Below, in pieces: positions 50,355 to 63,100 of a DNA stretch of 64,000 nt. The notes beneath the pieces were generated by a model. It ran no database searches and was not told where the DNA came from. It worked only from the letters and a program-made list of their open reading frames with translations. Source of the DNA: Sinonovacula constricta (Eukaryota; Mollusca; Bivalvia; Cardiida; Solecurtidae); the NCBI GenBank assembly GCA_007844125.1, contig CM017564.1, positions 21,251,004-21,315,003 on the forward strand, read 5' to 3'. The position numbers and the translations under genes are program-made. Within the stretch, counting starts at the first letter, position 1, and every line of letters starts with the position of its first letter.

Positions 50355-50933
50355 CTAGCAGTTGGGTACCAGTCACTTTGGTAAATGACCACTTCGGTAA
50401 ATTGATCTTATATAGGGATTAGTCCGGACATTTCAGTAAATAGGTAAACATATTGTATAACATATGATTGAGACAGAGAATTGAGTATGTCCACGTGTGA
50501 AAAAGATTTTTACACCTCAGCCCGAGACAGATAATTTATTCATTTGATCATTTATACTGACGTGCAAACAAATTGAAGCCGCCTTCTACAGACTAATAAA
50601 ATAATATAACAAAATAAAGATATAAACAGCTATGTTGAGGAAAAATTTAGTTCAACAAATGCGGGAAATAAAATATTACAAAAATATACACCACCTAAAT
50701 TTAAGCATTACCGATACTACATGTATTGATCATAATACAGACATAAATAAATAAATGAATAAATGATTAAATTATCTGTCTTGGGCTAAGGTGTGAAAAT
50801 CTTTTCACACGTGGACATACCGAATTCGTCTCCATCAGGTATTATACTATATGTTTACCTATTTACCGAAATAAATATAAGATTAATTTACCGAAGTGGT
50901 CATTCACCGAAGTGACCGTAAACCCTAGCAGTT
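50355..50933. mobile_element. Long-TIR element (MULE-like MITE) with 9-bp TSD
   Basis: Element 50364-50924, flanked by ctagcagtt on both sides (50355-50363, 50925-50933). The arms (about 50364-50545 and 50755-50924) are inverted copies: aatgaccacttcggtaaatt against aatttaccgaagtggtcatt, and acacctcagcccgagacaga against tctgtcttgggctaaggtgt. Arms of about 175 bp with a 9-bp duplication fit Mutator-like elements. There is no transposase. Confidence 0.75.
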
Positions 50934-51104
50934 TACTTCCTGGCTTCCTCCCCATCCCACCCCAAATAAAATTCGAATAGCAAGCATAACTTATTTGATG
51001 GTGTATTAACAAGTACAGCAACACATTAAACCAGAATATTGCTCTGCCATACAACTTCTCTGCATCGTACTTGATGCAAAACAACAAAATTAAGATATAA
51101 ACAT

Positions 51105-51173
51105 ACCTAACGGAAGTAATTATTCTACTACAACGCCGGCTGGGTGCGCGCGCATCAACATCCGTTGATCTGA
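51105..51173 (+). promoter_or_regulatory. Putative PASK core promoter / 5' UTR
   Basis: A CpG-bearing patch in AT-rich surroundings. An ETS-like acggaagt lies at 51110-51117 and an NRF1-like tgcgcgcgcat at 51145-51155, just upstream of the ATG at 51174. There is no TATA box. Proposed by position and motif only. Confidence 0.45.
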
Positions 51174-54100
51174 ATGGCGGAAGAATTAAACAGGTGATTA
51201 TTATTTGAAGTCTATTGACAATGTAAGAAAACTGGCGCAATCATTACTGACTTAACTTTTACAGAGTCCGATGAACATAGACAAATAAGGCATTTGAGAA
51301 AATTGGATTAAAATGGTTAATTAATGCCCTCTTTCTCATTGTTTACATTACGGTCCCATGAACGTCAAATTTTTGAGCTGTCATAACTCGCCCCGCGAAT
51401 ACAAATTAAATAAAATCGGATATTTCATATAGAATGCATTAACAGACACACTATCCAGATTGTATTTTATTAAGTTGACACTTTTGAAAATATGGTAGAT
51501 GCGTAGAAAGTGTTCGTTTTATTCAATATTGAATAATATCGAAAACCATTCAATTTAAAATATTTCGCGAAAACTGTTGACAATTTCCCGTTTTCACTAC
51601 TGCAAAATATCATTTGTGTCATTTAATTGATTAAATTAATTTGCTTGATTAAAGGCTATATTTGTGAAATTGCTGAAAAATATTTTCAATAAAATACTTT
51701 ATAAGTTAATTATTTCTTCATTTTATATCTTTTATAATTGCAGGATTTTTAACCACTGACATATTATGGTTGCAAGACATTTGAGAAATTGGCAGAAAAA
51801 ACATAAGGCACCCACAAGTTACCAAAATGTCGACAGTGAGTAAAGTTAGAAGTAAAACATATTCCAAGTAGCGTACCCAATTCCTGAAAAAAAATCAGAC
51901 ATTTTAATTTATAAATTGGTAGGGGTCTACATACATGTGAACTTTTTCTGAGGCCAAAGTGGGACATTTTCATTTGCAAAGGGGAAGATTTATTTTCACA
52001 TAAACAAAAAAAGGAAGCTGTCTCATTCCAAGTAGGGAGATTTCTGAAAATGTGTAAACACCCTTCATTTGCTAATAATTTTGGATCTTAAAGGTGGGAG
52101 TCTCCCTCTAGAAATGGGAGCATTCACATGTATGTATGTAGTGAGTCACTGGACCAACACATAATCATGGTCTCTGGATCCCCCAAAATAATCTTAAAAC
52201 CTCTCATGATTTTGTACACACTGACAAAAAACCTCCAGGATATGTATCCACCCTTTGTTTTTACACTGCACTTGATGTTAAGATTTAATTTTTTTTTTTT
52301 TACCTCATTGGCTTGTATGCTAGGAGGCAGAAGTCATAATTGTTGAATATATAGAGACAATAATATCACATTTGTCTGACATACCATAATCACAGTTCGA
52401 AAAAATGCTGGCTACAAACTGGAACAAAATTGTTGAAACGATCTGACTAGTGGCTCTTAGGAAAAAGGCGTCCCAAGGAGGTCATGAATATGAACAGATC
52501 CTCCCAAAACTGCAGAAAGAGATATTTTGTGCTACTTTCATGTAAAATGCAGAAAAAGTAATAAGTTCATTGAAACCATATGTACTTTCTGTAATAAGAA
52601 AAACCCAGAAGAGGTGAAACCTAGCAAGTTGACTGTCTGCAAGACTATCTATTGACTGAGTCAGTGTCTGGTCAGTTTTAAATATTAAAGTTGGAAATTG
52701 TTTTGACTTTCATCAGTTCTAATAATATTTAGATTAATATTAATAAACATTGTCTAATCATATAAATAATCCCAGGATAACAGTTTACATAATGGATGTG
52801 TAAGAAACAATATATTACTAAGCAGTGGCCTGATCGCCAGACCATTAAAGCAGGCACAGTCAAACTCAGTAACATTAAAATAATCTCTAATCCGCACCCA
52901 GCTGTTCATTATTAGATGAAGGGAAACAACTACTGTAATAATTATATAATTATAAATATGTGATTAAAATACCTACACACGCACCATGTGTTTCAAAATA
53001 TTTTGCGAAAAGCATGTTTATTTTTAGTGTCCTGTGGTTTGGTTGTGTCCGGAATTGGGTCCTCAACCAGTAGTCATTATATTCCAAGTTCTAAAAACCC
53101 CATGCCACCCCACTCTGGGCTCTCAAGCTCTTCCGCTGAGCAACCTTGGAGGACGTGTTTTGGGGAGAACCTCAATAGATAGTTCCCTCATCAGTGAAGA
53201 TCCCTTATCTTGGCAGCCATCTTGGATAGTAATTTCAAGGGATTTTCAGATGAATTGTGTAGAAGCGTAGATTTTATTTTCTTATAACTTCTTCATTTGT
53301 GGTCCAAAAATTAAAAGCTATACACCATTGGAAAGCTCTTCCAATTCATATTTTTAGAATACAATATTTTTAAAATTAATAAATGCACAAAGAATTAATA
53401 CACATGAATAAATAAAATTATTGGCTCATTGGATGAGCCAATAATTTTATTTAGACATCCTTAAACAAAATGAACAATGCATCTCCAAATAACTGAAAAA
53501 CTGCAGTTGTAATGTCAAACTAAATTAATAATCATTACTGATGGCATGCCGCAGGTCAGCTGTATGGATCTATACAAAGCAGTATCAGATAGCTCTGTTA
53601 TGTTAATGTTCTTCACTGTCTTGCTGTCTGGTCGCAGAGATGCAATGATTTTATTTGATTTGTCACACATTGCACTGATACAATTATTTTCAATCTCCAT
53701 TAAAGCCATCTGTTCGACTATAATTGGTGTAAGAAGCCTTTACAGTTAGCCATCGGAGTAGAACCAAAGGTGCACCAAAGGCCAGGTTGTACAGCTCCCT
53801 TCTCTCCCCCGCCTTCTCCTTACTTGTTTCTTAAATTTTTTGTTTCAGTCTTTGAAATTTAATATTCATTTTGTTTAGAAGTTTAGAGGCAGTACCAACT
53901 TCCAAGAAGACCCTTACAGACAGGAAGACATTGATGGTCAGACCTACAGCAACCTTGTGACTAGAGACATGTCTAACAATACTCGGTACTTTGCGGACCC
54001 ATGGACCTATCACAAGTCCTCCTTCGGTACACCTTCCCACCCCTCACCGCTGGATCGGATTCGTGGCAGTGGTGGTGGTCATGATCGTTCCATGATGGCT

Positions 54101-57100
54101 CTTGGGCGGAGACAAGGCTTCAATGAGGAATCATTTGAGGCCAATCAATCATTTCCCAAATCATCCAAGACCAGGATACCCACACTGCCGGCAAGGAAGA
54201 TTAATTTAGAGAATTTCAAAGGTACTGGGAATTTTGTATGATATTTGACTTAAAAGTTTTTTCTGCCATTTTTACTGATATTTATTTATGCTTTGATATT
54301 TTAACGCTTTGTTTGACTGGTTCTGACAGGTTTAACTTTTTTAGTTAGTAAAATATTTGTCTGATTTCACTCTTTCACTATAAGCATTTGCCCCGTTGTT
54401 GAAATGGTCTGAGTGACAGCCCCAGACAAGCGTTGCAAATTTTTCTCCCAATATTACACTGTAGAAATAGATCCTGTATAAAGCAAGCTTGCATGAAGAC
54501 CTAGCTCTTAATTGGATTTGGGGCCAGTCGGGTCAAACTCACTGTTACTAAAAATCGAATAACAGTTGCCAGTCAATGACTTAAGTTCGAATAAACCAGT
54601 CTAGCTGAAACTGAACAAGGCTAATGTGAATACAAAATGGGTGCTAAACATTTCTATCTTGTTAATTCTTGTCTTTTTCATTCCACAGGTGCAAACATGA
54701 ATGAAGTCAGCTTCTCAACTGGTTGTAAGAAAAATATCCACAGTCAATCAGGATCTGACAGAAGCTTAGATCAGTCCTTGCTGGAGAAAAGTTTCAATAC
54801 CAGTCTGACAAGGGAGATTCATCTCTATGGAAACAAGAACGACAACAAGTCCAACTCATTGGAAACCTCCCAAATCTCCTCACAGGAGAGTAGCCACAAC
54901 GGTTCATTAGGGGAGATAAATCATAATGCATCAACAGGGGAGAGAAGTCTAACAGATAGTATGTTGTTTTATAACTACATTAACATGGATGCTGGAACAG
55001 TGTTCCCTTCCACTGTGAGAAATCCAAATAAAGCTCTCTGCACTATTGATGGGAAAACTTCTGAGGTAAGGACAAGAGTACTTTAAGTCATTGTAAATTT
55101 TCTGTTTTAATTATGTCACAACAGCATAGTTATGGTCCTTACAGTCGAGTCCTGCTATTGCTGACATATCAGTCAGAAGACACCCTCTGGTCCATACTAA
55201 GTTTTTGTTCCAATGGACCTCAAACCCAACTGGCAATGGTAGGGTGTTAAGAGGAGGAATATATTGTCTGTCTGCTTTAAACTACTGTTTCTTATAAGTT
55301 TCACTAAACATTAATCAAAGACCATCACCGCATCTGGTAACGCAATGGGTAGAGCATCGACTCCAGGTACGAGATGTAGGGCTCGAACCTTGACTGCAAC
55401 ATAACAATGTTTTTAAAAATAGTTATGGTATTGCTCCCTTGCTAACGCACTAGCAAATACAACTTAGAAGGATAGTTCCATGACTGGTCGGCAGGATAAT
55501 GCCAAGACAATTGGCAAGCATTTAACATTTATATATGTATTGTTCTGTTCAATTTGTATTTTGTTAAAATAATAATTTTCTTTGTATTTTATTTTTCCTT
55601 AACTCTGATGTATAGCTATATTGTTGTTTTTCTGTTTCTAGTAATACTGCTTAAACTAAAATGCACCATTAAGTATTTAATTATTTTTATCACATTTAAA
55701 GAAGTAAGTTAATTACTCGGGATGCGGAGTATATCTGTATATCGAGGATTCTTGTTTGACCCGACACAGACCCGTATGCTATTCCAGCTGTACCAATATT
55801 TTACTGTTTTCATTTCAAAAGGAAACTGATGTGTTTTCTAAATGAGATTTTTCAATCTATTTCACTTATTTTTATACATACATACATATCTTTACAGTTA
55901 GCTATTTATCTGGAACCCTTGTTTACCAAGTACATTGTAGATCAAATCTACAATCAGTATTTATCAGCAAGCAGTTTTGGTACTTACATCACATCCATCC
56001 TTTGCTGATTTCCCATTGATCTATTTTTAGCTGTAGGACAGTCTAATTCATTGACACAATTTTAGTTTATAGTATAGGTGCAGTAATACTTCCAATGTAG
56101 ATCTAAACACCTTATTGGCGTAAAAAAAAAAGGTTAATTAAAGGCACCCGCTTCAATGACGTATAATTTTAAGAACATTTTTAATGTTCTAAACTGCAAA
56201 ATAAGCAACATTGATAGTGGTGTGGCACTGGATTTGGACAACAGCCCATTGCCGTACATCCGGGTTATTTCTTACCACAAGCATTGACAAATTTATCTCA
56301 GTAAAAATTCGGCAAAACCCAGTGGACTATGGCCCGAGTCCACCAAAGTCTCTGTCGATCCATTAATTTTATAAGTTAAATGGACCGATGGTCCTCCAGA
56401 ATTTTCAGCCACATCATTTTCAAAATTCTCAATTATTATAGAAATATATACACTAAAGTAAACAATGCTCTACAGCCTTTTACTGAACCCAACCACTTGT
56501 AACACCTCTGTTAGCTTACCAACCTTTTGTGACAAAATGCTACAATCCTACTGGTCCAATAAAATTGGTCCGGTCCAATAGATATTGCCAGCTTGGTGGA
56601 CCGAAGTTGCAGTGTTTTTAAATTTCTTTCTCTAAGACTGAACCTGACTGTTAACATGTTTAATCATCCTAGTCACACTCCCACCTGCAGCAGGCACATG
56701 TTTGATAGTGGCTTGTTCAAGTTGTTATTTATTATAATATAATGTGTTGTAGCACTTTATTGACTTACTGCACCATGCTACCAGCATTTTTTTTTTATTG
56801 GAAAGTTATTATTTCTGTTCTATGATAAAAGGAGTTTTCTGTTAATTGTTTTCGTAAGTGGATAAGAACCTAGATATACGATCACATACATACATATGTA
56901 CGTACATTGTTTAGGTCTTGTCCATCAGACTATTTTCCTTTGTCAAATATTCCCAAACTGACAAGATGTTCTGGTTATATATGTAATATACTTGGAATTA
57001 AATAAATACAAATTAACAAAAAATGTTGGGAAAAATCGCAGCATGCATGGTGTTAACATGGGACATCAAGTATGAGAGCCAAGCAGGCTAACCACTTGAC

Positions 57101-60100
57101 CATCCAGGCATAAATGATCTGGTGGCCATTTATTAATTATACATTTTTACCACTTTTTTTTGTTGTTCTGATGAAATTTCTCCAAAATTCTTGAAAAAAG
57201 ATTTTGTCTTTCATCAGACAGAATAATTATAATTAAATAAATAGAACAGTACTGTATACTGTTCACAATTGCCCCATGAAGCTCTTATACAACACAATTT
57301 TCTCTACTTGAAGAGCCCTACCACCTTCCCAACATGCCAAAAAAACTCCAGCTGGCCATCCAGACAATACAAATTTGTTGTCCATTTATATGATACTGTT
57401 TTATGTTTATTGACGTAGGTTCAGTTGGATCACCTCAACCATTTTCCTTGAAACAACTAACTTTTGATTAATATTTTTCCTGTTCCATTATGGAATACAA
57501 GTTTAATAGTAAAACTGTACAAAAAATGTGTAGACCAGGTTTTGGGAATTTAGAATTTCACTAATTCATGCACCACTTTATATGATTCAAGCCTTAATTA
57601 CTGGCGCCTTTGGCCGCATGGGTAGATTCGCTGACTCGAAACTCCTCAACCCTGCACCGCGTGGGTTTGAGCCCAGTCGGTGCAAGAACTTTCATACTGG
57701 GAGGTTTTCCAGCTAACCTGCGGTTGACCGGTGATTCTAAGTCGTAAGTCTGGAGTCTTCCTCCACCAATAATTAATTAGCTGGGGGTCACCAATATGAT
57801 CACAACTGTGTTGGTGCGATGTAACAAACAAAAACAAACATTCATTTTAATTTTTTTTTTAAACTTTGAACAATTAACTGGCAGACATGATCTTGAAGAT
57901 ATAAACCCCTTGCTGTTGTTGAAGCTGATTGGGACCGTCTAGCCACTGATTGGCCCAGTGTCAGACTAATGAGATTCCTTGTGGTCCTGTATTTATTATA
58001 AGCTATCACAGTGAAGGCATCATTATATCGCCTATTGTCACTGAACATTGTTTTAGGATGATAGAGACCGGACCTGGTAGCGCAATGGGTAGAGCGTCGG
58101 CTCCAGGTACGGGAGGCCCCGGGTTCGATCCCTGGCCGCGACATACCAAAGTTATTATAAATGGTAGTGGTATAGCTCCCTTGCTAACACTCAAGCAAAT
58201 ATAAGGGTAGTTCCACGACTGGTTGGCCCGGTGTCATGATCATGTGACAGGGTGTGGTATCATGTTCACGGTATGCTATACACAGTGAAGGCAGCACTAT
58301 ATCTGCTTCCAGTGGACACCGTCTCCAGATAACTAAAATACTGTTGGTGGGACGATAAACAAAATAAACAAACAAACAGGATGATAGATATGTTAGTGTT
58401 GATGGGACGATAAACCCAGCAAACCAACAACAATAAATCGAATAACATGGTGTATAATGATGGTTTCACCATTGAATTAGAACACTGACCCCATAGAATG
58501 AAAATAAATCAACAACAAAAAACTAAACACAGTCTTTGATGCATGTTGTTTTGTTTTTTCCCTTTAACAATTGGTCTTTGAGTATTGATCAATGAGATTG
58601 ATGTGCCTATTTGACTTTCATGGGAGTGGTATTCTGCTGGGATTCCTGCCAAGGGGCAAGTGACTGTGGCTGTACTTTTCTGAGCTGCCAGTACATGTTT
58701 CTTCTTTAATAGAATCAATGTAATGAAGTGACATTTTTTCCACACAATTAAGAAAATGGCCAAGTCTGTGGCATTGGTATTTTTTAGTGTAATGAACAAT
58801 GCATTTTGGCAGTTTTCAACAGAAATACTGTATTGAAGTAAAGGCATTTGTTGTTGTTGTTTAGCATTTCTCAATGGAGAAAAATTTAAATAAGTTTTAA
58901 AAAAATACTTGCTTTCAATGCAGCAATTTTATTTTCATGTACCGTACTTATTTTGCTTGTCAAGTTCCTATGCAATGTCAAATAAATGAAGTGTATACCA
59001 AAAGTTCTCAATAAGCTGCATAAAAATAAGAAACGTCTGGATGCTATTATACATAGTTTGTAACAACACTATTTTTTAGCTTTTAACTATGCATTTTAAA
59101 ATTATTTGATATAATGGTAAACAATTTATATACATATAATACAAATGGAGCTCTCAGTTTTGCATTCTCCTGTTTTTTGTCCAGAGTTTGTTTAATAAAC
59201 ATTGTATTTGCTTTAATGATTGCATTTTTTACAAAATAATGTTTAAGGTTTAAGTTGCATTTTAAAATTATTCAATTGGTACACAATATATACATATATT
59301 TATACAAGGAGCTCTCACGTTTCCTTTATTCACCAATAGAGGGGAGCCTGTGGCATAGTGGTAGAGTCGCCGATTTGTAACTCCTCTGACTGCTTAGCCT
59401 CTCACGACATGGGTTCAAATCCGTTCAGGGCGAAGGACTTAATTTGGGAAGGTCTCCCAGCTGACCTGCGGTGAGCTGATGGTTCTACCCAGACATTTTT
59501 CTGGGGTCTTCCTCCACCAAAATGGCTTGATGTTGCTATAATGATCATAACTGGTCGCTACAATGTATCTCAAAAACAAAACAAAACATTCACCATTATA
59601 AGGACAAATTACCAATGGGAAACACAACATTTTCCCCAGTTGTTACAAAATAAAAACAACAACTGAAGGAATGAAAGTTGCTTATGTATTTGCTTCTATA
59701 GATCCTTGTAGCCAATGAGATGGCTTGTGAGTTGTTGTATTTGCTTCCATAGATCCTTGTAGCCAATGAGATGGCTTGTGAGTTGTTTGGATATGAGGAG
59801 TCTGAGCTGATTGGTTGCCAACTGAAGGACCTCGTTCACCTGAAGCCAAGAGATCAGGCCACGATTCTAGAGTCTCACTTGGAGTCAACTGGGGAAGTGG
59901 TGCATCTAGCAGGAAAAGTGGTAAGGGAGATTTATTAAGCTCTACTTTTTGTGTGTGTGGGGGGTGGGGGGGGAGTAGTAAGGAAGATTTATTTAGCTCT
60001 ACTTTTTGTGGGGGAAAAGTGGGAAGTAAAGGAGATTTAGTAAAATGCAGACAACCATGACTGTCTTTTGCAAAGTGATTCCAAGTCTTTTTATATGCTA

Positions 60101-63100
60101 TGCATAGTGAATAGAAGCATGTCCATTTGAAATTTTAACTTATATTGATGAATGTCCGGACAAGTGGAAATTGTGTCAGACAGGTAGATTTTTAAAGTCA
60201 ACTTGCCTGTTGACAAGTAGAAAGACAATGGATTTCCATATACATTACTATCGTAAGCAGAGCACATTTAAATAGGGAAGGTAACTCTGAAACTGATATT
60301 GCTACAGTTATGTAACTTTTTTTACTTAGAATTTTCTGTGTTGGTTAAAGTTTTTGTTTACGTTAGAAACAGCTGACATTATACTATCTAGCACTAGGTT
60401 AAGTAGAGCACACTGTCTATGCACAGCCCTTGTTTATCTATGCATCTGTAGTAGAAAAAATGTGCCTAACCTGATAAAAAAAAATTCTCAAAACAGCCAA
60501 TCTTTGTTTACAAGAAAAATCAATCCTATACCTACAATTTCTTTTAAACTAAAATTACTGTTATTTTTTAGGTGGATTAGAAATGCAGTCCACATACACC
60601 TTTGTTAAAATTAAGTGACCTCAACTGCAGATCCTGATCAGCAATTTAAAGCTCCCATCAGTAAGAGCTGGCTGATCTGGATCTACACTTGTTGCATATG
60701 CCTTATTGGCTCGTATTCACCAACCCTTCTTAAGCGTAAGTCACAATTTTCATACCGACAAAACTGAGGTTATTTATGAAGTGTCAATGTGATTTTAAGC
60801 TGAAAGTAGCAAAGTTAAAGTGTCATGCAAGAATACATGTAGGTAAATACATAAAGAAGATATTGTTGATTGAAACCCATGACTTGAGCAATTTTACTTA
60901 AGAATGATTGGTGAATACGGGCCTTATTGTCTCTCAGCAAGATAAAAAGCTAAGCTACCTTCAGAATGTAAGATGTACTGAATCCAATGTTTTTCTGGGA
61001 TGCAATGATGTATTGTGTTTCTAACAATAATGTTACTGTTTCGTGCATCAGATCCAAACTTATTGCCTGCTGAACATGGAATTGATCAGACTTATGCAAA
61101 TAGTGTAGCTCTAGTTATGCCAGCTCCCACTGCAAGATGTATATTTAGGATCTGTACTATCTGCAGCTGTCTTTAGAAATAGGTCTAGTAACCTGTTTGC
61201 ATTTAGTTGTTAACAAATTACCAAGGTTAATAAAATGGTAATAAAGAAATATAGGGTACTAAGGTCTGTAAGCATGCTAAACATTGAATAGCAGTGAATT
61301 GTGTCACATGTATGGAGGGAAGAGAGTTCATTCTTACTTGGTTTGGTTACTGTCTCCGCTGAATCTTTCTTTTACAGGGGTATGTATCTTGTACTATTTT
61401 CACTTCCCAATAAATATTTAGTTGTATTGAATTAGAAAGTATCTTGTTAAAAGAGCCTCACTGATTGTCTGGACTTTCTAAGTGTGAAATAGAAAAATCA
61501 TGAACAGTTATTTTATTAATATTTTTATTGTTTTTATTTTGTTTATTTAATGTTTGAAAGATGAATTTGTGTTTTTTGTCGTAAAAATTTAATATTCATA
61601 TGATTGTTGTCATATTCACTATTGAATAAAATATAAAATTGGTTTTCATATGAAATGAAGTGTATGTATGGTATTGATAGAGAATGAAGTTAATGTCTTG
61701 TTAACTTGCTGGTTAAAAATGAAGTTTATGTATGGTATTGATAGAGAATGATGTTTATGTCTTGTTAACTTGCTGATTGGTTGAACATAAAGTTAATATG
61801 ACGTTAATAGGCGTTAATTTATCTGATATTTATAAGATTTGTGATAGACCTGGTGCTAAGTCTTTTAAAACAAACACATGAAGTGAATTTGATATTCTTC
61901 AGAGATAAGGAAACATGTGTGATGTTTGTTTAAAAATTCACAAAATTCTTCTAGATTATTTATTTCGAAATGCAGTTAATGTGATAAATATCTCTACGTA
62001 GACAGTCAGTTTGATAGTGTCCCATATGTAAAAATTTCAAATTTTTTCTACATTAATACAGACATAGGGATATTTACATGTTATTGCCAGGGAACTGGTA
62101 GATTGTTCTTTAACTGTTTTATTCATTCATAGGCCATTTTACGCCCTAGCAAAGTGTACATAGCTGTTACTCTCATCTATTGTAGATTCTGCACAGCAAT
62201 GCGTTTATGTAAAGACTGGTTCAGCCTAGGATCTACAATTATATATTGACCATACATGTCTTAAAAATACTTTAAACTGTTTAAAAAAAAATGATAATAC
62301 ATGTACTATGAATGAAAAAGTTAATATATATTGCCAAAAATGTCAACGTGCAGCTATGTCCTTTTATGTTAAATGCAATGAAAGTGGTTATCAACATTTG
62401 TAGTCTTTAAATCAGTGGTCAATTACTGCAGTATGTATTTAGCATACACAATACACATTTGAAATTTGCTATGAAGTAGAACTCTAAATGCCTAAAATCA
62501 TGATACATTTACCTTATCCAGTAATGCATAATACAAGGCCCTTTTTTTTCTCTCAAATAAATGCTATTTCCTCGCAGATTCCTCTCGAAGAATGACAAAC
62601 CCTTAGAATAGGGAGGGAATAAATCTCAAACCATTTATTATGGGTATTTTTTATTGAATTTAATTATTCTGAGGTGTTAGGACAATATGTAGTTTTGTGT
62701 TAATTTGCACTTCAAACCACATTTATGAGAATCATGAAGCGTGTACTAGTCACTGAGGGAATTTTTTTTATTGAGTAAATTTCACACAGACACAGGTCTT
62801 GTTGATTCCCATGGAAGACTAAAATCTGTCCTTGAAGCTTTATTGTAATACAATAGCTGTTTTTTTCCAGTTAAATAAATAATTCAAAGTGAAAAATACT
62901 ACCACAGTTAGATTAATTATACATTAGTTACGGCATTGTGCCAAAGAAAGTAGCATTCTACACAACCAATGTCAGTGCAAATATTTTACTTTTGTTGTGT
63001 TTGTTACGATTTTTATTGATCAGGAAAGAAGTTTTTATCATGAGACAAAATCAGTGTGACATTTTCAAAAGTAATGTGAAATTTTTAAGTTTTATTGTGA

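Noticed and set aside
50863..51240. 125-codon minus-strand frame
   Set aside because: It overlaps the MITE arm and the proposed PASK promoter/first exon, with no recognisable domain.
53034..53270. 78-codon frame as an upstream PASK exon
   Set aside because: Its 3' half lies in the family F repeat and no phase-compatible donor to 53887 was seen.
58072..58143. tRNA gene
   Set aside because: The A/B boxes belong to the head of a retroposed SINE with target duplications and an identical body in other copies; no clean cloverleaf with a CCA-proximal stem was found.
58509..58874. 121-codon minus-strand frame in PASK intron 3
   Set aside because: No domain, AT-rich composition and no splice signals.
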